A stretch of DNA of 64,000 bases from Salvator merianae (taxonomy: Eukaryota > Chordata > Lepidosauria > Squamata > Teiidae): NCBI GenBank assembly GCA_003586115.2, contig QVOM02000090.1, forward strand, positions 13,266,427 through 13,330,426. The letters are read 5' to 3'. This document shows positions 1 through 12,589 of the stretch, piece by piece. Position 1 is the stretch's first letter, and each line of letters opens with the position of its first letter. The notes below the pieces were generated by a model. It did no database searches. It saw only the letters and a list, made by a program, of their open reading frames with translations, and was not told the origin of the DNA. The position numbers were made by a program, and so were the translations under genes.

Positions 1-599
1 GTACCCCCCAACAAGGGCTCTGACCCCCTCCCTGACCCCCCAGCTCAATACACTGGCCTGGCCGAAGCCCCAGGGCGCCACCCACACCCCTCAGCTAGCA
101 CCATGGCCCTTACCCTAACCCTAGCTGGAGATCCCGAACGAGCCTGAGTCCCAACCTGACCCACCACCCCAGGTCATGGCCCCTGCCCAAGCTCCTCGGT
201 GCAACCCATGGCCCTAGAGAGGCACATCCTAAAACTGTAAAATTGTCCTACCTAATCACATTTTTTGCGCGACATACAGACAGTCAAGCAAAAAGTCCTA
301 CTGAATCACCTTTTTAAAAATACCCTTAGCTGGGGTGCAAACATACCCCACTGACACTGATTCATGTGGGAAAGATCAGGGGGAAAAGAACAAAATATTT
401 TAGAAGCCCAGCCCTTTATCCTCTCCATTTTGTCCTCACAACAACCCTCTGAGTGAGGTGAGGCCGTGAGGCAGGAACATCTCAGCTCATCCTGGGATCT
501 TTCATAAGGAATTGAACACAGGGCCTCCGAAGTGCTGGACAAGGAGGTCAACAGGAGGTTTCTGACCAGAGGCCCCTTCTTCCACCACACTCACCAAAA

Positions 600-935
600 T
601 ATTCCACGTTCCTGTGCGCCGTAGCAGTTAGCGGCAGCTCGAGATATACCAAACTGGTTTGGGTGATTCATGGTTGACACTGAACTGGAATGTCCGGATG
701 GTTCGCATGCGAATTGAACTACCCTGTGGAATAAAAACCCTGGTTCAAACTGAATCCATACCAAGGAGTGGTCTAATGAACCAAGTGAACTAAGGTGGTG
801 CCCAGGTAGTTCCTTTGGGTCACAATTTAGGCTGAACTGGAGTGTCTGCATGGTTCGCGTGCTTGAAAAAACACTTTGAAATGAACCAAGCCAAGGGTGA
901 TTTGGTTCAGTTCAAACTAAACCACTAAATTTCAG
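600..935. repeat. GGTTCG/GAACC-rich dispersed repeat copy 1
   Basis: Repeated motifs TGGTTCGCATGC, TGGTTCGCGTGC, GAACTGGAATGTC and TTTGGTTCAGTTC within one block. Similar blocks at 25617, 29620 and 36222. Class unknown. Confidence 0.55.
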
Positions 936-2099
936 CTCATGCCCATCTCAAGTGGGAGCCACATTCTGAAGGTTCCCATTCAGGACCTGCTCCTTGCATA
1001 CCACTGGTTCTCTAGGAAGAGGTGCTGTAAACAAATCCACCCATTTCCTCCTCTCCCCACCTCTACACAAATGGGCCACCATAAAAGATTCTCCCAGGAA
1101 TAGCTTCAAGAAGAGGCCATCTTAAATTGGTGGCACTCCTTCTGCATACATATTCTCCTGATTAAATTTCTCCCCTCATTCCCCCAGTTCTACCAGCAAC
1201 TTGCCAACAGACTCCTGGGAATGTAAATACAAACATTAGCAACCATTTGATAGATGAAAGTGGATGGTTCTGAACCAGCCTTCGACGATCCCTCCCTGCT
1301 TGCATCATTTCTAATCAACAAAGGCTCTTCATCTGCCAAGGTGCTGTGAAAAGAAAAGCTTTAGAATGAAAGCCTTTTCAGGCATCTGCCAATATTTTCA
1401 TCTCAGCCGAACAGGGGATTTGAATTATTATTGAGTCCTACTTTGCAAAGACAGCAAAGTACGCAGAAATTTGATTATACCAGGCTTCTAACTGGATACC
1501 GAGGCACTGTAGCCCCAGTGGACTAATTCCATTAAGAGCAAAGCTATCCATCTTGTGTGTTGCTCATGAATACAGAGAAGACACGAGATAGCGAAGCCGG
1601 GGCTGGCAAAGCAGTTTGTAAATGCGTGTGCCGCACAATGAAATCAAACAATATTTATGGAGGAGGTTTCGTTGTTTTGTTTTTGGATTAATTTTAAGGC
1701 CTGGCTTTGATGGCATATTTAAATGCTTCATTGCCACCCTGAAGGTACCACCTTTACGCCTCCGCTTTGCTGTCTAGCCGATGCCAACTGCATGCCCGAG
1801 AGATGTTGTGGATTTCAGCGCCCATCAGGACCTTTTCTGCGCTTACCTTTGGAACAGCACAGTGCAGGCCATATAGACCCCCTATAGACCTTCTATAGAT
1901 CTATAGGCCTATAGACCTTCTCTTCCAAATTTTGGCTGCCTAGGCTCCAAGGTGGACGGAGCATGCTAGAAAGAGACATGTCCCCCCCTTAAGCTGGTCC
2001 CCTGTGCACAGGAAAGTCCTTTGGACCCCTTTTTGGGTTAGCCTAAAGAGCAAGTGCAGAAAGACTGCTGTAAAATAGGCACTGCATCCTCCAGTAATA
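936..2099. other. gene-free, mostly single-copy sequence
   Basis: No gene seen. The part at about 1575-1740 (AATATTTATGGAGG, GGATTAATTTTAAGGCC, ATATTTAAATGC) is AT-rich, free of repeats and resembles a conserved noncoding element. Confidence 0.4.
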
Positions 2100-2345
2100 A
2101 AAACATAAGAACATACGAGGAGCCCTGCTGGATTGGGCCACAACCCATCTAATCCAGCATCCCATCTCACAGAGTGACCCACCAACTGCTTCTGAGCATC
2201 TCAAGAAGAGGACAAAGGCAAAACCTCCACCTGCTCTTGACTCCCCTGCAAATGCCCTTCAGGGGCATCCTGCCTGGCTCTCCACCTGGGCGTCCATCCT
2301 AGAAGCTGTTGATACACCTGACCTCCGTGAATTGGTCTAAACCTA
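2100..2345 (+). repeat. CR1-like dispersed repeat copy 1
   Basis: AAACATAAGAACATACGAGG, GAGCCCTGCTGGATTGGGCC and GCCCTTCAGGGGCATCCTGC. At least three further copies occur in this window in the same orientation and one in the opposite one. Confidence 0.75.
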
Positions 2346-2959
2346 TGGTCCGCTTGCGATGGAAACCACAACGCCTGTTATTCTCCAGGGCAGCCTTGCT
2401 GCGCTTCTGGAAGATGCACAGAGACTGAATGTGGCAAGTATGTCAAATCAGATTTGGTTTGTGTTTAAGGAGAGAGAAAGGGACTTTCCTTTTCATGCTG
2501 GGTCCTCCCACAAGCTGCACACTGGTCCTCAAAGCCATTAATGTGGATCAAAGGATAATTAGACTTTGGCAGGTAGAAGGGGGATTGATTAATCTAACCC
2601 AACAGTTTTCCACTATCTTGGAATATTAACTGCCTGTTGTGCTCAAGTTTACTTTTCTCCTCTTCTAACAAAGCTCAGATCTTTTGATGTTCAAGCAAAA
2701 AATGCTCTTCTTCCTTCGAGGATCTAAATCATCGCAAGAAGGAGTGCCGTCGCTGGCCACGAAAGCCACAAAAACTCCAGTAGCTTAAGCTGAACCTGAA
2801 GTTGTCAATTGTTCTGAGGACGCCTAATATAAAAAATAATAATAATAATATTAGGACATTTTTAAAGACAACTTGTTTTAGAGCTACAGTTTATATGTAT
2901 TTTGTTGCATTCTTAGCATTTTTGTTTAGATTGGTTCTATTTTTTTTTATATTATTTTT

Positions 2960-3292
2960 AATTTAAGAATTAACATCCCACCCTTTACCAGAAGGTCCCA
3001 GGGTAGGTGACAACAATAAAAAATAGAATATATAAAATATTTCTGAGACATATTAAAATGTAACCCTCCCTCCCTCCCTGGAAGGACAGCAGTACTCAGA
3101 GGAAGGTAAAAATCAAAGTTCTGGATGGAGAGGTATGTTTCAGCCTGGTGCTAAAAACCATATAATGTAGGTGCCTGGCAAACCTCCAGAGGGAGGCTGT
3201 CAAAGCCTGGGAGCCACCACAGAAAAGACCTTGTTGCATATCCCTGACCCTTATGCCTCTGAGAGAGGAAGAACTACAAGGCCCTTCAAAAA
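2960..3292. repeat. LINE (CR1/L2-like) 3' fragment
   Basis: CATCCCACCCTTTACCAGAA, then GGTGCCTGGCAAACCTCCAG and GAGCCACCACAGAAAAGACC, a block typical of reptile LINE 3' ends. A short piece recurs at about 21963. Confidence 0.6.
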
Positions 3293-5744
3293 AAAGTAAC
3301 AAATCATAACAAAACAAACAAACAAATTATAACAAAAAATAGTGCTTCCCCCAAAAAAGATATTGAAAAATAATAATAATAATACACCACCACCACACTA
3401 CCCAGCTACCCCTTGTGCAAACCAGATGACAACTTCTAGATTACTTCTTCCATCTTCTTTCTCTTTTATTGGTCCCAACTGGACCAAACACTAAAGACTA
3501 AGGAATCCATCTGCCTGGAGAAGCTGCCTTTCATTACAGGGTTCCTAAGGTGGGTAAAGAAGGGTTGTCAAGATGACCTTAGGAACCCTTCATCTCCATA
3601 ATTATGTGATTCCACAAGTCTTTGCGGACTAAACAAGCACCTTCCATTCCATTTGGTTCATTTCCCAGATTATCGCCTTTCCATTTTCTCCATCAATGTT
3701 GCATGGGGTCGGGGAGAGAAATTACCTTCCTAATGGCTTTCTAATCTTCGTTGTTTACTGCCCACTCTTTGGGTTCAGAATCGTTACAGCAGTTTTGGTA
3801 GGTTCTGAGTATGATGCAGTTATTGAATTTTAAATGAAAACTAAATTGACTGCAGAAGAAGGGGGAGAGAAAAATCTCATAATGCCATAATTTTACCTCA
3901 GGGTACAGTTGCTACATTTTATTAGAAATAAGCAATTTTCACGGCGTCTCCAAAATGTATGAAGCAAATCTACGGGAAGGCATTTGTCTACAGAAAGGGC
4001 TTTTTTTACATGCATTTAATGCTCAGGCAGCATTTTTAAATCTGAATGTTTTTTCAGTGCTTCCCTGGCACAGTGACATTGATATTTATGAATTTTATGG
4101 ATGGATCATCCTGTCTCGGCCTGTTTCTCAGTACCCTCTGTTGTTCATAGCCAGCAAAAAAAGGACCCTATTTTGCTCTCTGAAAATGCCCCCCACTTCA
4201 TTTCTAGGCTTGATAGGGAAAGGTACGCATTCACAAGCAAACCCAAAAGCAAATGGGACCCTTATGTATGCAAAAAAAGGAAATTCTGACACCCAAACCC
4301 TAGAAACCCAGGTTATTTTAATCCAACCACACAATATAGGGCACAGTGGAGTCAACCTTTGCTAGACTCCCAAAGCATGGATGCAAAATCTTTTCTGTTG
4401 CTCACAAGCTCCCTTTTCTTTCTAACAATTTTGCCATGTTGATGACTAATACATTAGAGAAACTGAAAAGCCTCTTTTAAAAGACAGCTTTAAAGATAAG
4501 AAAGAAGAAATGTTTCTCAGTGAATACAGCTATGGTTGAAAAATAATTGGGGGGGACGCAGGGTGCCATGGAATACTGCAGAATTCACAAGGAAACAAAT
4601 AAACAAAAATTTGCTGTTAGAATAATCACTGGCTTTCTTGCCAGATGGAACCTGCTGGAGACAATACGCTATGATTGCAGGGTTGAATCTGAATTGAAAC
4701 CTGTTGAACTTCCGGCGAAATGGATGCCAACAAGTTGTCAAAAGAACACGATCTAGTTAATAATGTTATCATCAAAATTACAGTATTATCGCCTCATTTT
4801 CTTTCTCTATTGGGAAAATTCAACAGCGTGTTATCGGGTTGTTGGCTTTCGTCTGGCATAAACCATTTCTCCCTTTGATTGTTTGCAAAGGAAATAATAG
4901 TGGAAACAGAACTGCAACAGAAGTGTGCAATTGGATTTGGGATTTCTTTTCTTCTTTTTTAAGATGATGGGGAAAACTAAAGGTTGCGGTAGGAGGATCC
5001 ACACACAGGCATTTATTCCACAGTGATGACAACATTAAGAAGCAATTGCTAATAATTCTGTCCCCCCCAGTAGCAGTAGCAGCAGTAGCTGACAGTTCTG
5101 GTTGGCTTCTGTCATTCCTAGACAACCCCAAACTGAAATGTAAGATTTCCATGTGGGGAGGCACAATCCTAGTTGCCGCTTGTTCGATGGTGTGTGTGTG
5201 TGTGTGTGTGTGAATATCTAGGAGGCACATTGATTCTTTTAAGCACCCTTTGCAGATTTAAAGTCACATAGTTTCCTTAGGAACGTAAACTTTAGTGTCT
5301 GTAATTCAGCTTGCTCATAAAAATGATCATGCTTCAATGCCTGATTATGGTCTATTCAGACAATAAGCACAAATTACTAATTGGGTTTTTAAATACTTTT
5401 AATTTTGTTACAAATAGAGTGCAAGCTGTGGTATTCTAACACAACTCTCTCTCTCTCTTTTTTGCCAGCTTCTGAGAAACAGGCGAAAGTATAAAGCAAA
5501 ACTGAAGAAAGGAAATCATAAACAAAAGGAATTACGCGTTCTGCTTAGCCCCATTCAAGGTATCAAGAAAATATAGAAAGCATTTATTAAAAGAAAAGAA
5601 TTGCAGTGTGTGACACCCCACTTGTTCCAGGGCAGAAATAAAAGAAATCTTTCGTGCAGAATAAATATCCTTTATTCAGATGGACACAGTGCAGGTAGAC
5701 TTATAATTGCAAAAAGCAACTATAGTCCATGCTCGCTTCCCCCT
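3293..5744. other. gene-free sequence
   Basis: AT-rich, no recognised gene. Open frames of up to 136 codons on each strand lack family resemblance or splice context. Only a GT microsatellite stands out. Confidence 0.5.
5190..5212. repeat. (GT)n microsatellite
   Basis: Uninterrupted GT dinucleotides. Confidence 0.95.
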
Positions 5745-6000
5745 TCTTTCACATCAAAGCAACTTGGTGAATATCTGAAGGAGGGCCTTTTCCCACGTAA
5801 GACCTGCCTGTTCTTTAAGATCACAACGTGAGGGCCTTCTTGTAGTTCTGCTGTCCTCGGAGGTGCGAGGGGCTGCAAGGGAAAAGAGGGCCTTCTCTTT
5901 GATGGCCCCTGTAGCTTTGGAATAGCCTTGCAGTGGAGTTATGCCAGGCATCAACTTTATATGGTTTCTGGCACCTTTCTGCATGACTCCCTAGGCCAGC
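5745..6000. repeat. L2/CR1-like LINE relic
   Basis: GGAGGGCCTTTTCCCACGTA, GAGGGCCTTCTCTTTGATGG and CTTTGGAATAGCCTTGCAGT. Similar blocks recur at 24208 and 61870. Confidence 0.55.
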
Positions 6001-6619
6001 TGTAGACTTGTTTAAACAGGCTTAACACTGTCCTGGGCTAGGCAGCCATTTGGGGCCACTCAAAACCAGATCACGCTGCCTCCAGTGTATGTTACTAGGG
6101 GGCATGGCCTGTCTTCTCTGCTCCAGAGTGTGGGCCAGGCTTTGCACTTATACTGTGTTATTGGTAAGTGTGCAGAGGACCTAAAACAGGTTCCCCCCTT
6201 CTCTGCTGTACAGTGTGGCTCTTTCCACTTGTAGATCAGCTATGCAAGTGCTCAATGAGCATCTGACCTCACAGGCTTCCTATTTTAATTGTACAGATGT
6301 CAGCAGGGCCGAAAAGCACGAGGAAGGAGAGTCGAGGCAGATGTTGTCATGCTCATCAGAGCTGGGAGCAAATTCTTCTAAGGCTTCTGCAATGTCCTCC
6401 CAAATAAGAGATTCGTTACTGACCTGTTCGTTGCAAGGATCAGAAGGTTCAAGCCCAGACAACTGACTAACAGGACTTTCATTTTATTTTCTCAGTTGTA
6501 CTGGAATAGAGATTCGGTATTCTTTGAATGTTTAAATGTTTTTAACTGCTTTCTTATGTATACAGTTGATATGGTCCTTGGACTAATCAATAAACTCAAA
6601 CTCTGTATGCCACCTTATG

Positions 6620-6832
6620 ATGGTTTGTGGTTGGGCCTTCTCAGTGGTGACACCTTCCCTTTGAATTTCCCGCTCCTCTGCTGTTTGTCCAGCTTATAGG
6701 CACCTATTAAAGACCTAGCTTTTTACCTTTGTTTTTAATATTTCATGTAAACGGTTCTGAGATTTTTTTAAAAATGAGAAGTACTATATGAATGTATTGA
6801 ATAAAAAAAAATAAAATAAAATCAGGCTTCTG
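6620..6832. repeat. LINE tail with A-rich end
   Basis: GGGCCTTCTCAGTGGTGACA, CCTATTAAAGACCTAGC and a terminal ATAAAATAAAATAAAAT run. Confidence 0.6.
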
Positions 6833-7199
6833 TAACAGGGCAGCCGGTGGAGGATATCATGCCATCTCTTCCTAGCAGCGGCAGATGTGGCCGGCAAATG
6901 GAATGCCGAGTACATAATGAAGTTCCCAGCGTGTGTCAGCTGCAATCTCACAGACATAATCAGGACGTGACCGGTTCAAGCCCCCGTACGGGCCCACGGT
7001 GGCGTTGGGAAGCAGCCTAGTAAACGGCTGCTAGGCAGAAGAAAACAGTTTTGCAATTTCCACTCCAGCATTGTTAGGAGCAGAACCCTGAGAATAATCC
7101 CTCTCCCAAGAACCCAGGCATTTTCACTATATACATCCAGAAAACTGATAAAGACACGTCGGTCTATCCTGGCTGAGGAAACACCTCTGTCCCCACAGA

Positions 7200-7332
7200 C
7201 TTTGCAGGCACTGTTACTGTTTTAATGGGTTCTTCTTAATTTGTTTTTTCCACCAAGATCTGTCCTGAAACTGTCCGGTATAAGACAGGATAAAAATACA
7301 TCATAAAATAAATAAATAAATAAATAAATTTA
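7200..7332. repeat. LINE tail with AAAT repeat
   Basis: AATTTGTTTTTTCCACCAAG, GTATAAGACAGGATAAAAAT and (AAAT)n at 7304-7328. Confidence 0.55.
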
Positions 7333-7539
7333 AAATGCATGCAAGCACCAAGAAGCTCTTCTTTTCCATTCAAGAGAATGAAGTGATCGTTTTTATTTTT
7401 TTATTTTTTTTTAAAAAAACAACAATTTTCATTTCATTTTAAGGGTGCAAATATTCTCAACTGCCTGTGATTGTGGAGGGCGGGACCAATTTTTGCAAAA
7501 CAGAAAGATTAGGCTCCGTGAAACCACTCTTTCCCTCTA

Positions 7540-7785
7540 AACGTGATGAATAATTACAGAAATCAACTCGTAATCCATTTTTCTCCCTCCTGTTATTTAC
7601 TTTAAAAAAGAAAACTATAATTTATAACTTTAAGCTATTTGTGTTAATTAGGTTACCGCTCAAGTCTGGCTTGTAAAACGTAATTGCTTGGAATATAAAC
7701 CCAGTTTCGCCACTTACGTTCAAGTATCATTAATCGTATTCAGCCAATTCTCATAAAATCTGGACCAAGCATTATTATAAATGTG
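7540..7785. promoter_or_regulatory. candidate conserved noncoding element
   Basis: Repeat-free and AT-rich with several TAAT cores (GAATAATTACAG, GTTAATTAGG, GTAATTGC, ATTAATCG). This composition is typical of vertebrate enhancer-like elements. Conservation was not tested. Confidence 0.3.
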
Positions 7786-9019
7786 CCACTAAGTGGCCTC
7801 CATGAAAACAGGGGGAAGCCCTCCTCTTATTCTGAAGCTTTGTCCTTTCCAGCGAGATGAAGCCAATGGTTGGGCAAAGCATTTCTGCTGCACTTATTTG
7901 CACTTCCTGGGGTTGAATGGCATCCTTTACCCAAAGAAGACAGGAGTCTGCCAACCCAACTGCCTAATTCTTCCAATGTTACCAGCCCCCCACATATTAC
8001 ACTACCCAAGGTCACTGGAAAATAAAGACCTCGCTTCGCCATTAGCAAGAACTTCAGCCGTGATAAATGCACATTGCTGTAGGGTTTGGGGCACAGAGGA
8101 AGAAACCAGAGAGATGATTAAAGTAGAGCATCTGCAGAATGAGGGTGTGAAAGGGAAAAACCAGTCTGGGGAAGGAAAGAGAAAAATAATTAACTTTATT
8201 TATTTAATAATTATATACCACTCTTTACACGCAGGTCTTACATAAGAACCTAAGAACCTTGGCTTTGTGAGTGAGTGAATGAATGGACGAATGATTACTG
8301 GATGCCATTTCGAGTTACCCTAGGAAGGAGATTTTTAAATGGGGAGAAAAATTGCAAGGAAGTGTAAACAGGGAATTCTTTTACTTGGATAGAATGGAGT
8401 GGAGGCTTGCAATATTTTAACACTCCTGTAGAGTTCTGTTCCACTGGGAATTCTCAGGGTGAGCCACAAACATCTTACCCCATACACACAGAAGACAAAT
8501 GGACCGATTGCTTCTTGAGGCATTAAATACCCATGTGTGTGTGTGTGAAGGAAACACATTCCTGTCCATAGTAAATATATTGATTTGGAGTCTATTTGAA
8601 CTAAAAGGTCCAATTTTCTAAAAGCATCCTCTAATAACAAAAGGCCTGGAGAAAGTCAATTGAAACATAATTCTCTGGGTTATCTCCTTGAGGCAAAATA
8701 CACAGATTCTGGATGGATTCAATTCTTTAATGCAAATAAAGCTCCTCTTCTGGCTCAGAGAAGACTCTTGTTCGGTTTCCTCAAGGAACGACCCTTTGGC
8801 ACGGATACGATGGAGGCATCCATCCACTGCAGGAAGGCATTGGTTCCAGAACAAGCATCCTGTGGAAAAGAAATGGCCAGGTTGAGGGTGCTACGAAAAG
8901 AAATGCTGCCAAAATAATTACTGTAATGATTCTGCTGCTGCTTTCGCCCAGAACGGGAACAATTTGCAGCTTTCTAGATTCCAACTGAATATGAAGCAGG
9001 AAAAAAATATCCTGATGGT

Positions 9020-9202
9020 AATTTCTGCACAACAGTGGAATCATCTGCCCGCAGAGGTTGTGGGTTCTGAGGTTTCCAAGAAGAGGCTGAGTAGCCTCTT
9101 CCAACAACAACGTAATTTTCTTTCTCAAACTTTGCAAAGGGTTGCACAAGGCGATCCTTGGTGTTCCTACCAGCTCTGTAGTTCCATGACTCTATGATGT
9201 TA
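9020..9202 (+). repeat. CR1-type LINE 3' end
   Basis: ACAGTGGAATCATCTGCC, AAGAGGCTGAGTAGCC and terminal AGTTCCATGACTCTATGATG: the same family as at 12048, in the opposite orientation. Confidence 0.75.
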
Positions 9203-9879
9203 CCATTGGTCTCACTCGCCTGCTGCCAGTTATTTTAAATCCAGTACTGACCAGTGGGCAGGGGCATCTCCAGACACACCATGTGCTCATCTCTGAAGTT
9301 TGAAACATGAAGTCAATCACGTTTCAACCTGATGCCAGGAGAGATCTAAGAGCCATTGCATTTCAAAGAAGCTTGAGGCATCTGTACGTGATATTTCCAG
9401 GTGTGTTTCTGGCCATCAGGTGTTACTGTTTAAATCTCCAGCCCCCAGGATGCTGCTAGACTATGAGAAAATCTACAGTAACACCTGGCAATCAGTGTGA
9501 TAGTCTAATATGGTTTAAACCATAAATTACATACATACATATATCTCCAGGGCTGCTTTCACCGTAAGACAGTCCTGCCTGTTCTCACCTTTCTCCTCAG
9601 GCCCTACTTCTGCAATTCTTGGAACCAGATCTTTGCACTCAGTAAGATTGCTGTAGACTATAAAGCGAAAGCCATCTTCTTGCCTGCACTATGTGTCATG
9701 CCCATATGCATTATTGATCCATGGGCCTTTGAGCTCTCTGTCTTTTCTGCTGTGCATTAATTCTGCCATTCTGAATAATCAAGTGCCTTGGCTACTCTTT
9801 GCTAACAGGCTGCAGGAATTCCCAAGCCAAAGCCTCCCCAGCACTCCGCAGTTAGACGGGGAAAAAACGTAGAATTTTC

Positions 9880-10035
9880 AGTGATGTGCAGTGGAGCTTC
9901 GACTTTCATTAGTCCAAACGTTCGTCATGATTAACACCACAGCAATCAGTAGATTGTTTGTCACTAATTATTATGCCACATTGGACAAAGCATTAACTTT
10001 TCATCAGAGCCTGAAAACAATCAGCTGCAAATGGA
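9880..10035. promoter_or_regulatory. candidate conserved noncoding element
   Basis: Repeat-free block with TCATGATTAACAC, CACTAATTATTATGCC and TTAACTTTTCATC. Confidence 0.28.
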
Positions 10036-10169
10036 AGTTTTAGGCCCTGGAGTTCATTTTGTTTGTCTTCACAGCCTACTAAAGCACACGCATATATATT
10101 CTAGAGCTTGTGCTGCAGTTAAGCTGGGCAGCTTCGGGGGCCCTTCATAGCTCTTGAGTTTGCAAGAGG

Positions 10170-10420
10170 GGTCCTAGACCGCTTAGAGGCGCAGCCAAAC
10201 TCCCCTCCCCTGCAGGAGAAGCCTGCCTGGTTGTACCACCACCTTTAGTAGCTAAAGGGGTGGGGACCCAGGATAGAACCTTCTCAATGGTGGCCCCCAG
10301 ACCCAGAAATTTCCAGGCAAAGGGCGGTTGGCCGCCTTGGGGGGTTATATTTTAACCAGGTTTTCCCTTCTTCCTAGGCGCTGTTGAGCTGCGTTTCAGC
10401 ACCTCGGACAGCAGCCTCCA
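10170..10420. repeat. L2/CR1-like LINE relic
   Basis: GGGACCCAGGATAGAACCTT, CTCAATGGTGGCCCCCAGAC and TTATATTTTAACCAGG, the layout of other LINE 3' relics here. Confidence 0.5.
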
Positions 10421-11214
10421 TCTTGGCTAACTAGCTCCGAACCCCTTCAGGCTCACCCCAGTTTATTTTCCTGCATTCTGTGCATTTCCTCCTCTTCGGC
10501 TTACTGCACTGTATTTATCACCCACCAGGCAGGCTTTGATAGCTTAAAAGAAACATTCTGACGAATTTAGGCTGCGCTACCCAGAAGTGATGACCCAGCA
10601 GCAGCAATTCATGGCATCAGGATGGCGTTTCTCTAAGCGTGATTGGTGTGTCCAGCCAACAAGCTATATTTCCCCATCACTGCTTAGTGCCAGTGACTTA
10701 TTATCGTTTTCCAGGGACAATAATTTGGCAGGATTCTGGACAGCCTATAAAAAGCTGGATTTATCTGTGTGTGTAATGAAAGTGATATTTTCGCCTCTTC
10801 TTTCTGCCCCGCCCCACCCCAGTATACTTGGCCTATGCTCAACAATTTCGCATAGAAGCAGTTGGTGAGCCTAGGCCAGGGAGCCTCCAGCTGTCCAAAT
10901 CGCCATGGACTGAAAAACTGTGTCTTTGGGGTCTTTAACACCTACGGAAAACCGAGGGTTGAGGAACCACAAGGGCCAGTCTGCCAAGGCAAGTCAGGAC
11001 CGCCATAGGGGCCAAACCTCCTTATTGCAAGTTTCCAGGGTGACGTCAAGCAAGGAGAGACCAAGGACGCAAAACCCGTGCTGTCCACAACTCTGTTTCA
11101 CAATGAATGGGGGTACATTATTTCTAAAATTTGGCTAGGATTGATGGAAGCTGTCATAGGAACGCCTCTGAAGGACACCAGGAGGGTGATGAAGCCTGTT
11201 CTGCACAGAACCTG

Positions 11215-11285
11215 CGAAGCTTCTGAACTCCCTAGGCTGCAACTCCCATCAGCCCTGATCATTGATGGTGCTGGCTGGGACACAT
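11215..11285. repeat. short palindromic repeat, CAACTCCCATCAGCCCTGAT type
   Basis: GCTGCAACTCCCATCAGCCC and GGTGCTGGCTGGGACACATG form imperfect inverted halves of a common squamate repeat. Related fragments occur at 38585-38630 and 57465-57500. Confidence 0.5.
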
Positions 11286-11325
11286 GGGCAGGGATAAGTC
11301 ATTCTTTTTTCGAATGTCTTTCCTC

Positions 11326-11362
11326 GGGAGGGAGGGAGGGAGGGAGGGAGGGAGGGAGGGAG
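11326..11362. repeat. (GGGA)n microsatellite
   Basis: Uninterrupted GGGA units. Confidence 0.95.
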
Positions 11363-12047
11363 ACTCTATGGGCGGATCTCACATCTTAGAAAAACACACT
11401 AGGCTATGCAGAAATCTTGGTCAATACTTAAAATCAATATAACTCTGGCTCTCCAAAACATGGCAGCTCCAAGGTTTGTAAGAAGAGGCCAGCTGTGAGC
11501 AAACTGAAAACATACAGCGCTCTTCGTGAAGGCATCTGAACGGCAAGCACCGAAGAAAAAACAAAACAAAGGTGAGGATTTCACAGAGGCGGTCCGGTGC
11601 CGACTTGTCCTAATTACAGATTCACTCTGGGATGTGCGGCCGCCTTTAATACCGGCGTGTTTGAAGAATCCTGCAACATCCTCCCCCGCCAGAGCTGGCT
11701 CTGTTTACGCCTCAAGGGACTTGTAGGCTGTAGAGGCAGATCTTTCATTCGGCGGCGCTTAGCGCTGATGTGCACATGATAGCCTGCTGCTGCCCTTTCT
11801 GAAATTGAGATGAGATGCCAGCAGGTCATAGTACCTTGCATACAGCTTTGCTACCACGTTGTCTCCTTCTCAAGATCTGCAACATTATGCATAACCCTGT
11901 GCGCTGCAGCTACAGTGTTGACGGGAGATGATTTGGACTGCTTCCCCAAGGCTGAAGATTCCATAGTGCCTTGATGGTTCATTCATTCCACTGCAGGTTG
12001 AAAAAGTAAACATTCGTCTCACTACCCCTCCTTCTCCTTCTCCTTAA

Positions 12048-12165
12048 TCATAGAATCAGAGAGTTGGAAGGGACCTCCAGGGTCATCGAGTCCAACCCCC
12101 TGCTCAATGCAGGATTCACTAAAGCATCCCAGGCAGATATCTGTCCAGCCTTTCCTTGAAGATCT
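12048..12165 (-). repeat. CR1-type LINE 3' end
   Basis: AATCATAGAATCAGAGAGTT then GGAAGGGACCTCCAGGGTCA and TCCAACCCCCTGCTCAATGC: the classic reverse-complemented CR1 3' tail of reptiles and birds. Confidence 0.85.
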
Positions 12166-12204
12166 CCTCCTTCTCCTCCTCCTCCTCCTCCTCCTCCTCC
12201 TCCT
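12163..12204. repeat. (CTC)n microsatellite
   Basis: CTC trinucleotides joining a CR1 tail to a SINE dimer. Confidence 0.9.
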
Positions 12205-12239
12205 TTCCCTCCCCCTCCCTTTTCTGCTTTGGCAAAGGT

Positions 12240-12545
12240 TGTCACCAATGGCCTTCCATGGGCCCCTCTAATCAGTTTTTTCGACAGAGATCTAGAAGTG
12301 GTTTGCTATTGCCTGCTTCTGGGGAGAGGCTGGGGGTTGAACTGGCAACACTCTGCTTTCCAGGCAGTTTGCTCTACAGCTGAGCTACAGCCACTCCCAG
12401 GTTCCATGGGTGCCTCTATGCAGTTTTCTTGGCAGCTGTACAGAAGTGGTTTGCCATTGCCTACTTCCAGGGAGAGGCTGGGGATTGAACCAACAACCCT
12501 CTGCTCTCCAGGCAGTTTGCTTTACTACTGAGCTACAGCCACTCA
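12240..12545 (-). repeat. tandem dimer of tRNA-Ala-like SINEs
   Basis: Two head-to-tail copies of about 142 bases each, each containing (plus-strand view) AGTGGTTTGC, GGGAGAGGCTGGGG, ACCCTCTGC or ACTCTGC and GAGCTACAGCCACTC. On the minus strand each begins GGCTGTAGCTCAG with a B box GGTTCAATCCC (second copy). Confidence 0.75.
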
Positions 12546-12589
12546 TGTATAAATTACTATTTTCCAACTTTTATCCATCTCCATAACAT

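Noticed and set aside
108..122. telomeric CCCTAA repeats
   Set aside because: Only about two units in C-rich sequence; not a telomeric array.
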